From Waddliaceae bacterium (GTDB taxonomy: Bacteria; Chlamydiota; Chlamydiia; Chlamydiales; SLFE01), in contig SLFE01000128.1 of NCBI GenBank assembly GCA_007124415.1, positions 1 through 11,344 of the forward strand: 11,344 bases of DNA, given 5' to 3'. Below are positions 1 to 6,114 of this stretch, piece by piece. A model generated the notes under the pieces. It was not told the origin of the DNA. It saw nothing but the letters and a program-made list of their open reading frames with translations, and did no database searches. A program made the translations under genes and the position numbers. How positions within the stretch are numbered: position 1 is the first letter of the stretch; every line of letters starts with the position of its first letter.

Positions 1-150
1 AAAAAAAAAAAAGTAAAAAAGACAGAAGCAAAAAAAACGGTAAATAAACCGAAGAAAAAATCGGCTCCGAAACTCAAAACGATCCGGGTCGAAACAGCTG
101 AACGCGTTCTCAGAACTTTTAAAGAACTAAAAAAAGAAAAAACAAAATAG
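1..150 (+). CDS. C-terminal end of a lysine-rich protein, candidate histone H1-like (partial)
   Basis: An open frame enters from outside the window and runs in frame 1 for 49 codons to a TAG at 148-150. About the first 26 residues are dominated by lysine with Thr, Ala, Pro and Val, as in the basic tails of chlamydial histone H1-like proteins. The last part (TIRVETAERVLRTFKELKKE) looks like a short amphipathic helix. In C. trachomatis the histone-like gene hctB (CT046) lies beside pepA (CT045), and here this gene lies just beyond pepA-asd, which supports a nucleoid-protein role. The visible end does not match the Hc1 or Hc2 C-terminus as I remember them, so another lysine-rich protein is possible. 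Its stop lies only 3 bp from the convergent asd stop, and I see no separate terminator. The N-terminus and start are outside the window. Confidence 0.6.
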   Translation, partial: KKKKVKKTEAKKTVNKPKKKSAPKLKTIRVETAERVLRTFKELKKEKTK

Positions 151-153
151 CCG

Positions 154-1227
154 CTACCAGTAAATATAGCCTTGCTTGACTAAGAGCTCGGCATTTAAAA
201 TAGCGCACCCTGCCGCACCGCGTATTGTATTGTGCGACAGTATGGAAAACTTCCAGTCAAAATTAGCGCATTCTCTAACCCTTCCTATACTGACAGCCAT
301 CCCGTTTTCAACATCCCGCTGCTTTTTAGGTTGGGGAAATTGATCTTCGTGAAAGTAGTGGATAGGATATTTGGGAGCCGAAGGAAGCCCCAGTCCTTGA
401 GGCTCTCCCTTAAAGTTCTTCCATAGGTCAATGATATCCTGCTTAATCGCCTTCTGCTTTAATTTGACCGAAATATTCTCCAGGTGGCCTTCCGAAACGG
501 GAACACGGTTGCATTGAGCGCTGATTTTAAAATCAGCATTGGCTATGCGATCCCCTGTGAACGTCCCCAGGATTTTTAAAGGCTCGCTTTCCACCTTTTC
601 CTCTTCTTCGGCAATATAGGGAATCACATTGTCGTCGACTTCAAGTTTTGTCGCTTTTTGATTGCCCGCTCCCGAAATTGCCTGCATAGTCGAAACGTGA
701 ATTGATTCAAATCCATATTGATCGTGCAGCGGCTTGAGCGCCATCGCAAGACCGATGACAACGCAATTGGGGTTTGTGACGATAAAACCGTTCTCATGGT
801 AGCTTTGCTTTTCCAATAATTTAAAATGCCTGCTGTTGACTTCAGGGATCACCAAAGGGACAAAAGGATCCATCCTATGGTTTTTTGAATTAGAAATAAC
901 AGCGTAGCCCTCACCGGCATATAGCTCCTCAATGGGGCCGGCGACAGAGCAATCCAAAGCCGAAAAGGCAATAGCGGTCTGATGGTCGGGCTCGCACTTG
1001 GCAACTCTTATCTGGCCGATCTCATCAGGCAAGGGAGTCGCCATTTGCCAATCCACGGCTTCGGCATACAGTTGACCGGCCGATTTTTCAGATGCGGCGA
1101 GGCACTCGATAGCAAACCAGGGATGGACGCTCAAGAGTTGAACAAAACGCTGTCCGACAAGCCCTGTCGCCCCCAAAATCGTCACTGGTATTTTTTTTCG
1201 ATAATAAAATTCTACATTCATCGACAT
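154..1227 (-). CDS. asd: Aspartate-semialdehyde dehydrogenase
   Basis: Asd reduces aspartyl phosphate to aspartate semialdehyde with NADPH in the cytoplasm, the branch point to lysine/diaminopimelate, threonine and methionine. The 357 residues carry the Rossmann motif GATGLVG (19-25), the catalytic cysteine in NPNCVVIGL (Cys155), SGAG (185-188), RVPVSEGH with the likely active-site His248, and a C-terminal HNTIRGAAG motif. The DNILPYI-like stretch followed by EEEEK (about 199-211) fits the archaeal/fungal subfamily (TIGR00978 type) better than the E. coli type. The ATG at 1227 has an AGGA ribosome site 6 bases upstream. A second in-frame ATG at 1221 forms a 4-base ATGA overlap with the pepA stop, so the first two residues are uncertain. 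It is the last gene of a ssb-pepA-asd operon and is probably translationally coupled to pepA. Chlamydia carries asd in a dap/lysC cluster, so this location differs. Confidence 0.95.
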   Translation of the reverse strand: MSMNVEFYYRKKIPVTILGATGLVGQRFVQLLSVHPWFAIECLAASEKSAGQLYAEAVDWQMATPLPDEIGQIRVAKCEPDHQTAIAFSALDCSVAGPIEELYAGEGYAVISNSKNHRMDPFVPLVIPEVNSRHFKLLEKQSYHENGFIVTNPNCVVIGLAMALKPLHDQYGFESIHVSTMQAISGAGNQKATKLEVDDNVIPYIAEEEEKVESEPLKILGTFTGDRIANADFKISAQCNRVPVSEGHLENISVKLKQKAIKQDIIDLWKNFKGEPQGLGLPSAPKYPIHYFHEDQFPQPKKQRDVENGMAVSIGRVRECANFDWKFSILSHNTIRGAAGCAILNAELLVKQGYIYW

Positions 1228-2729
1228 GACGCTTCCTTGTTTTCAAAAAACTGCATTAGAAGCCTCACACCAAAGCCCGTTGCATATTTGGGCAGATATT
1301 CGCCCGCTTCGGAAAGAAAAGCTGTTCCTGCGATATCAAAGTGAGCCCAGGGAACATCGGTTATGAATTCCTGCAAAAAAAGAGCCGCTTTTATGGAACC
1401 CGCTTCCCGTCCTGATACGTTTTTCAAATCGGCGATATCGGACTTGAGCTTCTTTCGATACTCTTCGATCAGCGGAAACCGGAGGGCGCGCTCGTGAACT
1501 TCCTCTCCCGCTTTGATTAGAGCGTCTGATAATCCATCATCGTTCGACATCATCCCTGTATATTCTGATCCCAGGGCGATCACCATCGCCCCTGTCAGAG
1601 TTGCCAAATCAATCACCTGAGAAGGTTTGATGCTCTTGCATACGTATGAAAGCGCATCGGCAAGGATCAAGCGCCCTTCAGCGTCGGTGTTTCCGATTTC
1701 AACAGTTTTACCGGAATGGCTGGTATAGACGTCACCGGGTTTATAGCTTTTTGAGTCGATGGAATTTTCAGCGGCCGGAATGACAACGATAATATTTTGC
1801 TTCAGGCGGGTCGAGGCGGCCGCCAGAATAAGGCCCAGGCAAGCGCCGGCGCCTCCCATATCACACTTCATCGTCAACATATCTTTTTTTAGATTAAGCC
1901 CTCCTGTATCATAGGTAACTCCTTTTCCAACAACGGCTGTCACCTCTTTAGAATCGGGATTTCCTTTATATTCGCAAACAATAAGGGCAGGATCAATAGA
2001 GGCGCCCCTCCCGACTGCCAAAATCAGATCCAGCTTTTCACCTTCCAAGCGTTTTTTATCAAAAACAGTCGTATTGACCGATTGATACTGCTCGGAAAGC
2101 GCTCTGGCTGCATCGGCCAGGTATCTGGGATTGACTTCGTCGGCATTGCGATTGACAAGATCTCTGGCAAGATAGACCCCTCTGACAACATTTCTCACAT
2201 GATCAACATATTTCATGTCGTCCGACTCGATCCCGATCAGCGATATTTCTTTCAGCTTGTCGGAATTTTCTTTATGAGTCACGTATTCGTCAAATCGATA
2301 ATAGGCCAGCAAAACTCCTTCGACCATCCCCTTGAGAATGTCTTTTCTCGATAGGAATTCAACCTGAGGAAAAATAATATTGGCGTGCGAGGCGTTAATC
2401 TTTTTGATACTGCCGGCAACGCTTCCGTATGCGCAGCGGATGCTCTCTGCCGACATTTTATCCGGATCGCCGAGCCCTAAAAGCAAAAAGCGGCTTTCTT
2501 TCTGCCCGGCGGGATAAAGCAATAGGGTTTCGCCGCACTCCCCCTTAAAATCATCGGTTCTGATAGGATGCCGTAGTATGCTTTCCAGCTTGCCGATGAC
2601 TGCGGCATACTCGTTTTTTTTCTTCCCTTTGTACAAAGGAATCACAAGAACATCGCTCTTGGCCCGAGAGGTAAGGGTTGGCGTTCGTTTGAATTTAACC
2701 GGCACTCTTTCAAATTGGCTTGGCTTCAT
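1218..2729 (-). CDS. pepA: Cytosol (leucyl) aminopeptidase, M17 family
   Basis: This is a cytosolic metallo-aminopeptidase that removes N-terminal residues from peptides; family members are usually hexamers using two divalent metals. The 503-residue length is normal for the family. The catalytic C-terminal domain shows GKGVTYDTGG (Lys269, Asp274), the active-site Lys281, KCDMGGAG (Asp290) and the M17 signature NTDAEGRL (347-354: Asp349, Glu351, Arg353), so the expected metal ligands and catalytic Lys/Arg are all present. The spacing between Lys281 and Asp290 is two residues shorter than in the bovine enzyme as I remember it. Residues 1-190 form the more variable N-terminal domain. The ATG at 2729 follows a GAGG-type ribosome site (2736-2741) lying in the 13-bp gap after ssb. 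The ssb-pepA pairing is the same as CT044-CT045 of C. trachomatis. Some bacterial PepA proteins also bind DNA; nothing here tests that. Confidence 0.97.
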   Translation of the reverse strand: MKPSQFERVPVKFKRTPTLTSRAKSDVLVIPLYKGKKKNEYAAVIGKLESILRHPIRTDDFKGECGETLLLYPAGQKESRFLLLGLGDPDKMSAESIRCAYGSVAGSIKKINASHANIIFPQVEFLSRKDILKGMVEGVLLAYYRFDEYVTHKENSDKLKEISLIGIESDDMKYVDHVRNVVRGVYLARDLVNRNADEVNPRYLADAARALSEQYQSVNTTVFDKKRLEGEKLDLILAVGRGASIDPALIVCEYKGNPDSKEVTAVVGKGVTYDTGGLNLKKDMLTMKCDMGGAGACLGLILAAASTRLKQNIIVVIPAAENSIDSKSYKPGDVYTSHSGKTVEIGNTDAEGRLILADALSYVCKSIKPSQVIDLATLTGAMVIALGSEYTGMMSNDDGLSDALIKAGEEVHERALRFPLIEEYRKKLKSDIADLKNVSGREAGSIKAALFLQEFITDVPWAHFDIAGTAFLSEAGEYLPKYATGFGVRLLMQFFENKEASCR

Positions 2730-2742
2730 TTAAGACACCTCG

Positions 2743-3195
2743 CTAAAATGGAAGATCATCTTCGGCAGGCAGATTTCCCGCCATTTGAGGAGCGCTGCCC
2801 TGATCAGAAGGGGCTGAATATTCGTAGCCCTGCTGACCGTTTGACTGAGCTTGCGGCTGCGCGGCCTCTCCCCCCTGCTGGCTCTTCCCAAAGCGCGGAA
2901 ATTGCAGATGATGGGCATCCACTTCAAGCTGCACATGGTTTTTCCCGCTGGAGTCGGTCCAAATCGTAGGCTTTCTGAAATTTCCGGTCACAATTACCGC
3001 TGAACCTTTTTTCATATGAGCGATAAGATTATCATAGCCTTCGCCCCAAGCGGCGACGCGGTACCATATCGTCTCCTCCTGACCGTTCTGCCATACGTTG
3101 ACAGCTAAGCGGAAATTGGTCACTTTGCGGCCCTGGGGGGTAAAACGGGTTTCGGGGTCGGCCCCCAAATGCCCTGCAATAATAATGGTGTTCAT
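2743..3195 (-). CDS. ssb: Single-stranded DNA-binding protein
   Basis: SSB coats single-stranded DNA during replication, recombination and repair, and recruits partner proteins through its C-terminal tip. Residues 1-100 are a typical OB-fold, beginning MNTIIIAGHLGADPETR with the conserved IWYRVAAWG stretch (43-51; aromatic Trp44 and Trp50) and GSAVIVTG (64-71). Residues 104-140 are a low-complexity Gln/Gly/Ala/Ser linker, and the protein ends with the acidic protein-interaction tip DDLPF (146-150). The length of 150 residues is normal. The ATG at 3195 has an AAGGA ribosome site 6 bases upstream. It is the first gene of the ssb-pepA-asd operon; its promoter should lie in 3196-3264, shared with the divergent coiled-coil gene, but I found no convincing minus-strand -35/-10 pair. 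Confidence 0.97.
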   Translation of the reverse strand: MNTIIIAGHLGADPETRFTPQGRKVTNFRLAVNVWQNGQEETIWYRVAAWGEGYDNLIAHMKKGSAVIVTGNFRKPTIWTDSSGKNHVQLEVDAHHLQFPRFGKSQQGGEAAQPQAQSNGQQGYEYSAPSDQGSAPQMAGNLPAEDDLPF

Positions 3196-3217
3196 ATCGA
3201 GTCCTTTCGTTTATATA

Positions 3218-3247
3218 TTGATAATAATTCTTGCTCATTACTATGTT
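3218..3247 (+). promoter_or_regulatory. Weak candidate sigma70-type promoter for the coiled-coil gene
   Basis: TTGATA at 3218-3223 (5 of 6 to the -35 consensus) and TATGTT at 3242-3247 (4 of 6 to the -10 consensus) are separated by 18 bases in the 69-bp gap between the divergent ssb and coiled-coil genes. Transcription would start about 11 bases before the ATG at 3265, just ahead of a GAGG ribosome site (3257-3260). The leader would be very short and the region is AT-rich, so chance matches are easy. Confidence 0.25.
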
Positions 3248-3264
3248 GCTATTGATGAGGTTTT

Positions 3265-4071
3265 ATGGCAAGTAGAGAAGAGGTTCTTTCAAAAATTCAA
3301 GCGCTGAAAAGGGATCTTTCCCGATCCGGTGCGAATCAAAACGACCACGCAGAACTGATAGAGGCCAGGAGCGCGCTCGAGAAGGAAATTGACAGGCTGA
3401 AGACTAAAAGTGAAGAGTCCGATTCGAAGGAAGACCTGTTGCAAGAGTGCCTGGCCAAGCAGAGGGAGATCGACCATCGTCTCGACGACCTCGAAGAATG
3501 GACAGACGAGGAGGCATCCCGCGTCAGGGAGGAGATGATCTCCCTTATCCTGGAGATTCATCCGGATCAAAAGCAAAACTATGAAGATCTTGCAAAAAAC
3601 TATCAGGAACTTTGCGACCTCGACCGGCTGACGACCAAAACCGAACGAAACATCAAACAAATGATTGAATCCATTGAAGAGGCTCAGCAAGTCAGAGGCA
3701 AAGTGCGGAAAAGGGGCGTTCTCAGCTACATCATAGGCCGCAATCCTAATGTCCTTATCGGCAAAAGCCTTCAAAATATACATCAAATCGCCGAAGATAT
3801 GCTCAAGCAAATACCAGATTTGTCGCGGAATAGCGCAGCACCTAAAAATCTAAAAACCCTCTACGGATCATTGGAAAAACTCTTAAAGGATTTAAGCGCC
3901 CGCACCCAAGGGCAATGGAGTTTTAAGACGATCGACACAACATTTACGGACGCCAAGGAAAATCTTGAACTCTTTCTGGAATCCCACACTCTAGAGAGCA
4001 AAGCCCTTCGAACAAAGCTGAAATCATCGGAAATCAAACTTAACGACTGGATTGAAAAGAACAGCAGCTAG
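3265..4071 (+). CDS. Hypothetical coiled-coil protein
   Basis: I do not recognise this 268-residue protein. It is highly charged and almost entirely helix-forming. Heptad-like patterns rich in Leu, Glu, Lys and Arg run through about residues 1-20, 28-95 and 105-145, for example SALEKEIDRLKTK and KQREIDHRLDDLEEW. A more mixed basic and hydrophobic stretch follows at 143-170 (KVRKRGVLSYIIGRNPN), then further helices to about 260. No signal peptide or membrane segment is visible, so it is either cytoplasmic or secreted without a cleaved signal. The start has a GAGG ribosome site 4 bases upstream. It diverges from ssb, and its 3' end overlaps the convergent ankyrin gene by 32 bp. Coiled-coil proteins near secretion chaperones are sometimes effectors, but only position suggests that here. 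Its length and regular codon structure argue that it is a real gene. Confidence 0.8.
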   Translation: MASREEVLSKIQALKRDLSRSGANQNDHAELIEARSALEKEIDRLKTKSEESDSKEDLLQECLAKQREIDHRLDDLEEWTDEEASRVREEMISLILEIHPDQKQNYEDLAKNYQELCDLDRLTTKTERNIKQMIESIEEAQQVRGKVRKRGVLSYIIGRNPNVLIGKSLQNIHQIAEDMLKQIPDLSRNSAAPKNLKTLYGSLEKLLKDLSARTQGQWSFKTIDTTFTDAKENLELFLESHTLESKALRTKLKSSEIKLNDWIEKNSS

Positions 4072-5242
4072 AAATGTCGCGGTATTCTGCGCCTAAACTC
4101 AAATTACCTTTAGCGATCAAGGCGGCCTCCTTATTCGAACACTTTTGCCTGATCTTTTTTATGAGGTCTACGTCTTTGTTCTCATTAGGACTTGAAATGT
4201 AGGCGGACAAGTACGTCTTCCTATCCCAAATACACCATTTCTTAAAAGTCCGGTCAGCCTTCTTCCAGGCTTTTCCGGCAGATAGGCCCCTCTGATGATA
4301 AATGATGAACAAATCAGCGCGAAAAGAGGGCTTGGCAGAAGATGACCAACAGCAATTATCCGATTTTTGACGACGTGTTGACAAGCTCATAGAGGAAAGA
4401 TAGGCCAAGCCCAGCTTTTGGTTAATCTCTTTTCTAAAAAAGCGCTTCGACTGATGACTCTTTCTTAATTTTTTTATTCTGGATGATTGCGGACTGCTAT
4501 AAGAAGCCAGCAAACCCTGAAAAAGTTCTATAGTGATATTTTCCGGCCTGCCTATTTCAAAAACCTGAATCGATTTCTTTCCCTTCCCGCTCCCCTTATT
4601 CCCCTTGATAAGAAAAACCCCCTTTTTTATTATAATTGCCGTTGAATGGTTGTCCCATCCAGTGGGAATATTGACAATCTTGCCTTTTCTATAGCGGGAG
4701 AATAAAATTTCGGGATCAGCCTCAACATCGCAAATCGTGAAAGCCTTGACAATGTCTTTTTGCTCTTTCTCTGTCAGATCCGCATCGGCGCTTAAAAAAA
4801 ATTTGCTGATCGAGCGCCCGATTTCAGGAAAGGTAAAATCAGTTAAAAAACCTCCATAGCTGAACATCCTATCGATCAAATTAAATGATCCTTTAATTGA
4901 AAATCGATGAGCTAGAAATTTTCTCATCAAGATTTCATCGGATTTAAAAGAAAGGGCCCGATCGATGTAATCAGCGTAATCATCCTCATGTCTTTGCCTG
5001 AATCCCCTATATAAATAGATTAGCCAGGGAGCGCCCTCTTTTTCATCCAAACATGGAACATTTTGATCAATGAGCCACTTAGCCTCCTCAAAGTCCGCAT
5101 AGTCGTATGCAGCGCGCCACACTAGCGAACGTCCTTTGGCATCAGCGGCTTTTAAATCAACGCCCCTTCCTGCCAATGTCTTAACAGCACTCCAATCACC
5201 TTTTGAAGCGGCCTGATAGGCTAAATGGATATTTAGATTCAT
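4040..5242 (-). CDS. Ankyrin-repeat protein with possible permuted papain-like hydrolase domain; candidate effector
   Basis: This 400-residue protein is counted from the ATG at 5242. Residues 3-62 resemble about two ankyrin repeats (AAxxGDWxxVKxLxxRGVDLKxxDxxGRS, then a second AKWLIDQNV unit). The middle (about 70-185) is helical and unassigned. The C-terminal part has a GWDNH motif (195-199, His199 encoded at 4646-4648) leading into beta-like strands and GNKG (214-217). Later comes QKSDNCCWSS (292-301), with Cys297 encoded at 4352-4354, and then WDRKTYLSAY (339-348). This order, His before an N-C-x-W motif, resembles a family I recall from Legionella and amoeba-associated chlamydiae that looks like a circularly permuted cysteine peptidase; this is inference. 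A TTG 11 codons upstream would also keep the frame open, but the ribosome site lies after it. The gene stands between the Slc1-like chaperone gene and the coiled-coil gene and may be a type III substrate. No signal peptide or membrane segment is seen. Confidence 0.75.
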   Translation of the reverse strand: MNLNIHLAYQAASKGDWSAVKTLAGRGVDLKAADAKGRSLVWRAAYDYADFEEAKWLIDQNVPCLDEKEGAPWLIYLYRGFRQRHEDDYADYIDRALSFKSDEILMRKFLAHRFSIKGSFNLIDRMFSYGGFLTDFTFPEIGRSISKFFLSADADLTEKEQKDIVKAFTICDVEADPEILFSRYRKGKIVNIPTGWDNHSTAIIIKKGVFLIKGNKGSGKGKKSIQVFEIGRPENITIELFQGLLASYSSPQSSRIKKLRKSHQSKRFFRKEINQKLGLAYLSSMSLSTRRQKSDNCCWSSSAKPSFRADLFIIYHQRGLSAGKAWKKADRTFKKWCIWDRKTYLSAYISSPNENKDVDLIKKIRQKCSNKEAALIAKGNLSLGAEYRDISSCCSFQSSR

Positions 5243-5243
5243 T

Positions 5244-5270
5244 TCAAAATACCATGTATAACACTCCTTT
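5244..5270 (-). promoter_or_regulatory. Strong ribosome site with 3-codon upstream reading frame before the ankyrin gene
   Basis: On the minus strand, AAAGGAG (5270-5264) lies 8 bases before ATG GTA TTT TGA (5255-5244), a complete mini-frame encoding Met-Val-Phe. Its stop is one base from the ankyrin gene's ATG (5242-5240). The same ribosome site is 21 bases from that ATG, too far for normal initiation. Ribosomes may therefore load on the mini-frame and re-initiate on the ankyrin gene. Confidence 0.45.
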
Positions 5271-5370
5271 AACAAGATTGAATATTAGTGGGAACAAGTA
5301 AATAACCAATGCAATTACTAATTAATGGTAAATAAATGAAAATTATGAAGATAGAATAAGAACAGAAAGT

Positions 5371-5420
5371 TCCCATTCGCTAAATGGGATGATAAAGGCC
5401 AAAGAAGATGGCTTTGGCCT
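5371..5420 (-). terminator. Two adjacent hairpins downstream of the chaperone gene, probable terminator
   Basis: Reading the minus strand from the chaperone stop, a perfect 9-bp stem AGGCCAAAG/CTTTGGCCT with a 7-base loop (5420-5396) comes 6 bases after the stop and is followed by TTTATC. Then comes a perfect 7-bp stem TCCCATT/AATGGGA with a 5-base loop (5389-5371). The first has terminator shape but a weak U-tract, so some transcripts may read through into the ankyrin gene. The second may be regulatory rather than terminating. Confidence 0.5.
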
Positions 5421-5426
5421 CATGAA

Positions 5427-5948
5427 CTAGATTTTGATCATTCCCGGCTCTTTGCCGCCGCCTTCGTCTTTGGGGCGCTGAGAGGCTTTCCGCTTCTCTT
5501 CCTCGGACTCCTCGCTTGATCTGTCATAGCGGCCTTCGGAGATGTCGCGGCAAATTTTTCGCCATTTTTCAACAGTTTCCACATAAAGAGGGGCAAACGC
5601 GCGCAATGCCGACGAAACAGCGTATTCCATGTCAAGAGTGCAGTGCAGCAAAATCAACTCTTCATTGACAGCCACGCCGCAGCCTCCACCGGCCATCTGT
5701 CCTCCTAGCATCGAACCCTCAAGCAATCTTTCATAAAGTTGCAATTTTGTTTTATCGTCGCTTGGCAGTCCGTCAAGCAAAGGGGAATAAAGATACATCC
5801 TCTTAGAGTTCGGCTCATAGGTTAAATGCAATGAAAACTCGTCGTCAATTCCCAGAATGCATGTATTATTTTCATCAAATTCCAAACCTTCAAGTCCAAG
5901 TTCTTTTCCAAACTCTTTCAGGTTTTCTTTAGCATTTTCTAAGGACAT
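5427..5948 (-). CDS. slc1: Slc1-like type III secretion chaperone (CesT/SycE family)
   Basis: This is a cytoplasmic class I type III secretion chaperone; in Chlamydia, Slc1 (CT043) binds early effectors such as Tarp and TepP and helps deliver them to the secretion machine. The 173 residues align from end to end with CT043 as I remember it. Shared blocks include ENLKEFGKEL (8-17), FDENNTCIL (24-32), FSLHLTYE (38-45), LLEGSMLGGQMAGGG (75-89) and ETVEKWR (124-130). The C-terminal tail (about 141-173) is more charged, Glu/Lys/Ser-rich, than the Pro/Gly-rich tail of Chlamydia. The ATG at 5948 has AGGAGG 5 bases upstream and gives an N-terminus (MSLENAKENL) matching the family; a TTG 6 codons earlier is rejected. 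It diverges from glgX as a single-gene unit, with a good promoter at 6067-6096 and hairpins after its stop. Confidence 0.93.
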   Translation of the reverse strand: MSLENAKENLKEFGKELGLEGLEFDENNTCILGIDDEFSLHLTYEPNSKRMYLYSPLLDGLPSDDKTKLQLYERLLEGSMLGGQMAGGGCGVAVNEELILLHCTLDMEYAVSSALRAFAPLYVETVEKWRKICRDISEGRYDRSSEESEEEKRKASQRPKDEGGGKEPGMIKI

Positions 5949-6039
5949 TAAAGCCTCCTGAATCAATCAATAAATGTTTACTCTCACACGAAAATTTTGC
6001 GCTCATCGAGATTTAATCGCAAGCATAAAATATAGCTGC

Positions 6040-6056
6040 ACAAAGGCTAGCTTTGT
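6040..6056. repeat. Inverted repeat near the chaperone transcription start, possible operator
   Basis: The arms ACAAAG (6040-6045) and CTTTGT (6051-6056) are perfectly complementary with a 5-base centre. The repeat lies just downstream of the transcription start expected from the promoter at 6067-6096, where a bound repressor could block it. No regulator is known from the sequence, and a 6-bp arm can occur by chance. Confidence 0.3.
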
Positions 6057-6066
6057 TTATAATTAG

Positions 6067-6096
6067 ATTATATTCATTTTGCATAATAAGTGGCAA
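6067..6096 (-). promoter_or_regulatory. Candidate sigma70-type (sigma66) promoter for the chaperone gene
   Basis: On the minus strand, TTGCCA (6096-6091, 5 of 6 to consensus) and a perfect TATAAT (6072-6067) are 18 bases apart. Transcription would start near 6060 and give a leader of about 112 bases before the ATG at 5948. The promoter lies inside the glgX upstream region. On the plus strand a TATAAT occurs at 6058-6063, but I found no good -35 for it, so the glgX promoter is unassigned. Confidence 0.5.
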
Positions 6097-6114
6097 TTGT
6101 TTATGTGAAAAGGT

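Noticed and set aside
982..1344. 120-codon plus-strand frame over the asd/pepA junction
   Set aside because: It is antisense to two clearly identified enzymes, lacks a ribosome site and has no family resemblance.
3289..3810. 173-codon minus-strand frame opposite the coiled-coil gene
   Set aside because: It has no ribosome site and is a Leu/Phe/Val-rich shadow of the charged coiled-coil frame, which has its own start signals.
5243..5275. TTG start extending the ankyrin protein by eleven residues
   Set aside because: The only ribosome site lies after this TTG, and the extension adds nothing to the ankyrin repeat.
5949..5966. TTG start extending the Slc1-like chaperone by six residues
   Set aside because: AGGAGG sits 5 bases before the internal ATG at 5948, and the shorter N-terminus matches the CT043 family.
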